Of a stretch of 8,133 nucleotides of DNA, positions 4,509 through 8,133 are shown piece by piece. A model generated the notes under the pieces. It was not told the origin of the DNA, ran no database searches, and saw nothing but the letters and a program-made list of their open reading frames with translations. Position numbers and translations under genes: made by a program. The stretch is from Woeseia sp. (GTDB lineage: Bacteria > Pseudomonadota > Gammaproteobacteria > Steroidobacterales > Woeseiaceae): contig QIHS01000092.1 of the NCBI GenBank assembly GCA_003229095.1, positions 1 through 8,133 on the forward strand, read 5' to 3'. Numbering within the stretch: the stretch's first letter is position 1; every line of letters begins with the position of its first letter.

Positions 4509-6959
4509 CTAGTGGGGACGGACAATATCGGTGCTTTTTTCGGCTTTTTCAGCCGCTTTTGACTCCACCTTGGCAGGCGCTGAACTGGCCTTGGGAAGCG
4601 GCATGTGTTGCAACGCCACCTCAAGAACCTGGTCTATCCATTTGACCGGAACAATGTTCAGCTTGTCTTTGATGTTCTTCGGAATTTCGACAAGGTCCTT
4701 TTCGTTTTCCTGGGGTATCAATACCGTTTCAAGCGCCCCTCTGTGGGCCGCAAGCAACTTCTCTTTGAGGCCCCCAATGGGCAGTATTTCACCGCGCAAA
4801 GTGATCTCTCCGGTCATCGCGACATCGCTCCTGACCTTGATGTCGGTTAAAGCCGACACCAGTGCTGTACACATGCCAACTCCCGCAGATGGACCGTCCT
4901 TTGGCGTAGCCCCTTCGGGCACATGAATGTGCACATCGAGCTTCTGGTGGAAATCCGGATCGATACCAAGACCCGCCGCACGACTCCTGACAACCGTCAT
5001 TGCTGCCTGGATAGACTCGGTCATTACCTCACCTAACTGTCCGGTATGGGTAAGTTTGCCCTTGCCCGGCACGACGGCCCCTTCGATCGTCAGCAGCTCC
5101 CCGCCAACTTCGGTCCATGCAAGGCCTGTGACCTGTCCAACCTGATCTCTATCCTCTGCTTTGCCATAGCGGAAGCGGCGAACGCCGAGATATTTCTGCA
5201 TGCTTTTAGGCGTAACGCGTGTCGTCTTGTCCCTGGGTTTCAACAACAGCGATTTCACCACCTTGCGACAGATTTTCGAGATCTCGCGCTCGAGGCTCCT
5301 GACGCCCGATTCGCGCGTGTAGTGCTGAATGATGTCGAGAACCGCCGCTTTCGAGATCGACAGTTCCTCATCCTTAAGGCCATTTTCCTTTAACTGCTTC
5401 GGAATCAGGTAGCGCATCGCGATATTGAGTTTTTCGTCTTCGGTATAGCCGGGAATGCGGATGACTTCCATCCGGTCAAGCAGCGGCGCCGGGATATTGA
5501 GCGTATTGGCGGTGCACACAAACATCACATCCGAAAGGTCGAAGTCGACCTCGAGATAGTGGTCCGCAAAACTCGAATTTTGTTCCGGGTCCAGCACTTC
5601 CAGCAAAGCAGAAGACGGATCGCCACGAAAATCCATGGCCATCTTGTCCACTTCATCCAGCAGAAAGAGCGGATTTCGAACCGTGGTCTTGGCCAGGTTC
5701 TGGATGATCTTGCCAGGCATCGAACCAATATAGGTGCGCCGATGGCCGCGAATTTCTGCCTCGTCGCGAACACCGCCCAGCGACATGCGCACGAATTTGC
5801 GATTGGTCGCCCTGGCAATGCTTTGCCCCAGTGAGGTTTTGCCAACGCCGGGAGGTCCGACCAGGCAAAGTATCGGACCCTTGAGTCGCTTCACCCGCAA
5901 CTGCACCGCCAGGTACTCCAGAATTCGTTCTTTGACTTTCTCCAGCCCGTAGTGGTCTTCCTCAAGCACATCTTCAGCTCGGGTCAGGTCTTTCAGGGTC
6001 TTGCTGCGTTTTTTCCAAGGTGCTTTGAGCAGCCAGTCAATGTAGTTGCGCACGACTGTCGCTTCAGCCGACATGGGTGACATCAACTTCAGTTTGTTGA
6101 GCTCCGAGGTGGCTTTTTCATGGGCCTCCTTGGTCATGCCGGCATTTTCGATCTTTTTCTCGAGATCTGCGAGCTCATTCGGCACGTCATCCATCTCACC
6201 AAGCTCTTTCTGAATCGCCTTCATCTGCTCATTCAGGTAGTACTCGCGCTGGCTTTTCTCCATCTGCTGCTTGACGCGGCTGCGGATTCGTTTCTCGATC
6301 TGCAGCACATCAATCTCACCCTCGACAATACCCAGAATCCGTTCCAGGCGCTTTTTTACATCCTGGATTTCAAGAACACGTTGTTTCTCAGCCAGTTTCA
6401 GTGCCATGTGGGCCGCAACGGTGTCGGCAAGACGGCCCGGCTCATCAATGCCGGACAGAGAGGTCAGGATCTCAGGCGGCACTTTCTTATTCAGTTTCAC
6501 ATACTGTTCGAACTGCGCGATGATTGAGCGCTGCAGCACGTCTACCTCACGCTCCTCGCTCCGCTCTTCCTCTTCAAGAATGGTGATCTCAGCCGAGAAA
6601 TGGTCTGTGACGAAAAGCTCGTCAACTTTGGCGCGCTCGCGGCCTTCGACCAGCACCTTGACGGTGCCATCGGGCAGCTTGAGCAGCTGCAGTATCGTCG
6701 CCAATGTGCCAACGCTGTAGAGATTTTCGGGTGCCGGATCATCCAGGTCGGCCGCCTGCTGCGCGATTAACAGAATTTTCTTGCCGGTCTTCATCGCCCG
6801 GTCAAGGGCGACAATGGATTTCTCACGTCCGACAAAAAGCGGAATGACCATGTGCGGGTAGACGACAACGTCACGCAGCGGCAACACCGGGACACCCTTG
6901 CCATCGTCCACATACGCATCTTCTACTTCATCGTCTACTGCAATTTCTTCTTCAGACAC
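4509..6959 (-). CDS. lon: ATP-dependent protease Lon (endopeptidase La)
   Basis: Lon is a cytoplasmic homohexameric AAA+ serine protease that degrades misfolded proteins and short-lived regulators. The 816-aa product is intact (E. coli 784 aa). The order is: an acidic N-terminal extension (1-20), LON substrate-binding domain (from VPVLPLRDVVVYPH, about 24-220), a coiled-coil region with EYYLNEQMKAIQKELGE, AAA+ domain with Walker A GPPGVGKT (368-375) and Walker B FLLDEVDK (about 431-438), then the protease domain with catalytic Ser691 in DGPSAG and Lys734 in LKEKLLAA. The tail has an Ala/Lys/Glu-rich extension (about 790-816). The start is GTG 6959, preceded by AAGGA at 6 nt spacing. It follows clpX after 128 bp, as in E. 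coli. Family expectation is heat-shock control; see the -10-like element upstream. Confidence 0.98.
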   Translation of the reverse strand: MSEEEIAVDDEVEDAYVDDGKGVPVLPLRDVVVYPHMVIPLFVGREKSIVALDRAMKTGKKILLIAQQAADLDDPAPENLYSVGTLATILQLLKLPDGTVKVLVEGRERAKVDELFVTDHFSAEITILEEEERSEEREVDVLQRSIIAQFEQYVKLNKKVPPEILTSLSGIDEPGRLADTVAAHMALKLAEKQRVLEIQDVKKRLERILGIVEGEIDVLQIEKRIRSRVKQQMEKSQREYYLNEQMKAIQKELGEMDDVPNELADLEKKIENAGMTKEAHEKATSELNKLKLMSPMSAEATVVRNYIDWLLKAPWKKRSKTLKDLTRAEDVLEEDHYGLEKVKERILEYLAVQLRVKRLKGPILCLVGPPGVGKTSLGQSIARATNRKFVRMSLGGVRDEAEIRGHRRTYIGSMPGKIIQNLAKTTVRNPLFLLDEVDKMAMDFRGDPSSALLEVLDPEQNSSFADHYLEVDFDLSDVMFVCTANTLNIPAPLLDRMEVIRIPGYTEDEKLNIAMRYLIPKQLKENGLKDEELSISKAAVLDIIQHYTRESGVRSLEREISKICRKVVKSLLLKPRDKTTRVTPKSMQKYLGVRRFRYGKAEDRDQVGQVTGLAWTEVGGELLTIEGAVVPGKGKLTHTGQLGEVMTESIQAAMTVVRSRAAGLGIDPDFHQKLDVHIHVPEGATPKDGPSAGVGMCTALVSALTDIKVRSDVAMTGEITLRGEILPIGGLKEKLLAAHRGALETVLIPQENEKDLVEIPKNIKDKLNIVPVKWIDQVLEVALQHMPLPKASSAPAKVESKAAEKAEKSTDIVRPH

Positions 6960-7087
6960 TTCGTATCCTTATACAAAAATGGGGCAGATATTATTGCGCG
7001 GACAGATTTATTCCTGAAAACCAATCTGCCTGCGTAAGAAAACCTACCCCGTTTGTGATCATCTATCGTGATCGTCTGTTTTTATCG
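6960..7087 (-). promoter_or_regulatory. clpX-lon gap: lon ribosome binding site and possible sigma32 -10 element
   Basis: AAGGA (6970-6966) is the ribosome binding site that decides the GTG start of lon. Immediately upstream, CCCCATTT (6984-6977) matches the heat-shock sigma32 -10 consensus CCCCATNT, but no good CTTGAAA is found 13-15 bp before it, and the resulting leader would be only about 12 nt. A 6-bp inverted repeat CAGATT/AATCTG (7003-7008 with 7023-7028, 14-nt loop) is the only stem of note after clpX; it has no T-run, so a clpX terminator is not supported. Confidence 0.4.
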
Positions 7088-8133
7088 TTAGTTGTCAGAA
7101 CCTGTTGCGCGTTCCGGTTGTGCAACGTCCTCCACTGCCGGCTCATCGGACTCGTGAATAATGTAAGGTTGAGTCTCGCCATTGACCACCGCTTCGTCGA
7201 GCACCACTTTTTTGGCGGTCGAGGAAGATGGCAGGTCGTACATCGTGTCAAGCAACACGCTTTCAAGAATGGTGCGCAGCCCACGGGCGCCGGTCTTGCG
7301 CTTCATTGCTCTTTGAGCCACAGCGCGTAACGCATCATCGCGAAACTCAAGTTCGACCCCTTCCATATCGAACAATTTACAATATTGCTTCGTAAGTGCG
7401 TTTTTTGGCTCCTGCAGGATACTGACGAGTGCGTCCTCATCGAGTTCCTCAAGCGTTGCCACCACTGGCAAGCGACCAACAAACTCAGGAATCAGGCCAA
7501 ACTTGATCAGGTCTTTTGGTTCAACGTCATGCAATAACTCGCCGACGCTTTGCTCTTCGCGCTCGGTCTTTACGTCCGCGACGAAACCGATACCGCTCTT
7601 CGAAGACCGGTCCAGGATAATTTTCTCCAGACCCGCAAATGCGCCACCCACAATAAACAGGATATTGCTGGTGTCCACCTGCAGGAACTCCTGCTGCGGA
7701 TGCTTGCGACCGCCCTGCGGCGGCACCGAGGCAATCGTGCCTTCAATCAGTTTCAACAACGCCTGTTGTACGCCCTCACCCGATACATCACGGGTAATCG
7801 AGGGGTTGTCGGACTTCCTTGAAATCTTGTCAATTTCATCGATGTAGACGATACCTGTCTGCGCTTTGTCGACATCGTAGTCGCACTTCTGCAGCAGCTT
7901 TTGAATGATATTTTCGACGTCTTCGCCGACATAGCCGGCTTCCGTCAGCGTCGTCGCGTCCGCAATGGTGAATGGCACGTTCAAGAGCCTGGCCAGTGTC
8001 TCTGCAAGCAATGTCTTGCCGCAACCGGTGGGGCCGATCAGGAGAATATTGCTTTTCGCGAGCTCGATATCGTCTTTACGGTCGCTGGCACGATCGTCCA
8101 GTCGTTTGTAGTGGTTGTAGACAGCGACCGACA
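7088..8133 (-). CDS. clpX: ATP-dependent Clp protease ATP-binding subunit ClpX, N-terminus outside window
   Basis: ClpX is the AAA+ hexameric unfoldase that recognises tagged substrates and feeds them to the ClpP peptidase in the cytoplasm. The window holds the last 347 codons (E. coli ClpX is 424 aa); the zinc-binding domain and start codon lie beyond the right edge. Reading starts at SVAVYNHYKRL, followed by Walker A GPTGCGKT (8035-8012; E. coli has Ser where this has Cys), the substrate-gripping pore loop GYVGED, Walker B IVYIDEIDK, the RKH loop in GGRKHPQQEF, and sensor-2 KTGARGLR. The C-terminal tail after YIIHESDE is acidic and variable, ending at TAA 7088. clpP is expected further upstream, outside the window. 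The frame is intact throughout. Confidence 0.98.
   Translation of the reverse strand, partial: SVAVYNHYKRLDDRASDRKDDIELAKSNILLIGPTGCGKTLLAETLARLLNVPFTIADATTLTEAGYVGEDVENIIQKLLQKCDYDVDKAQTGIVYIDEIDKISRKSDNPSITRDVSGEGVQQALLKLIEGTIASVPPQGGRKHPQQEFLQVDTSNILFIVGGAFAGLEKIILDRSSKSGIGFVADVKTEREEQSVGELLHDVEPKDLIKFGLIPEFVGRLPVVATLEELDEDALVSILQEPKNALTKQYCKLFDMEGVELEFRDDALRAVAQRAMKRKTGARGLRTILESVLLDTMYDLPSSSTAKKVVLDEAVVNGETQPYIIHESDEPAVEDVAQPERATGSDN

Overview
The window is a stretch of gammaproteobacterium-like chromosome of moderate GC content. Every gene I can support lies on the minus strand. Reading along that strand (right to left) the order is clpX (5' end outside the window), lon, hupB, tRNA-Val(TAC), a damaged tRNA-Asp(GTC), ppiD (frameshifted), and a dicarboxylate/amino-acid:cation symporter whose last codons lie off the left edge. 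The clpX-lon-hupB-ppiD order is the classical proteostasis cluster known from Escherichia coli and many other Gammaproteobacteria. That order and the protein sequences are the basis for the taxonomic guess; I cannot name a genus.

Region by region. 7088-8133 holds most of the ClpX unfoldase. 6960-7087 is a short gap with the lon ribosome binding site and a possible heat-shock -10 element. 4509-6959 is an intact Lon protease with a GTG start. 4269-4508 holds a strong sigma70-type promoter and the roughly 175-nt leader of hupB. 3996-4268 is a full-length HU protein. 3791-3866 is an intact tRNA-Val. 3730-3784 looks like a tRNA-Asp gene that has lost the rest of its 5' acceptor strand and its whole D-arm. 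3274-3729 is a 456-bp gene-free stretch with the most unusual structure in the window. It contains a perfect 59-bp direct repeat (3541-3599 and 3690-3748) carrying the last 19 nt of the tRNA-Asp gene plus its terminator, a 90-bp spacer with two 9-bp hairpins, and a third terminator-like hairpin. 1379-3273 is ppiD, broken in the middle of the parvulin domain by what looks like a 7-nt loss. 1-1283 is a glutamate/aspartate-type symporter.

Functionally the cluster is about protein quality control and nucleoid structure: ClpX and Lon are ATP-driven cytoplasmic unfolding and proteolysis machines, HU is the abundant nucleoid protein (a known Lon substrate in E. coli), and PpiD is an inner-membrane-anchored periplasmic chaperone. 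The symporter appears to be a separate unit. I see no new multi-gene system. The points worth checking are the tRNA-3'-end/terminator repeat, the D-arm-less tRNA-Asp, and the ppiD frameshift. The last two are small deletions only about 1.4 kb apart, so an assembly error must be excluded first.
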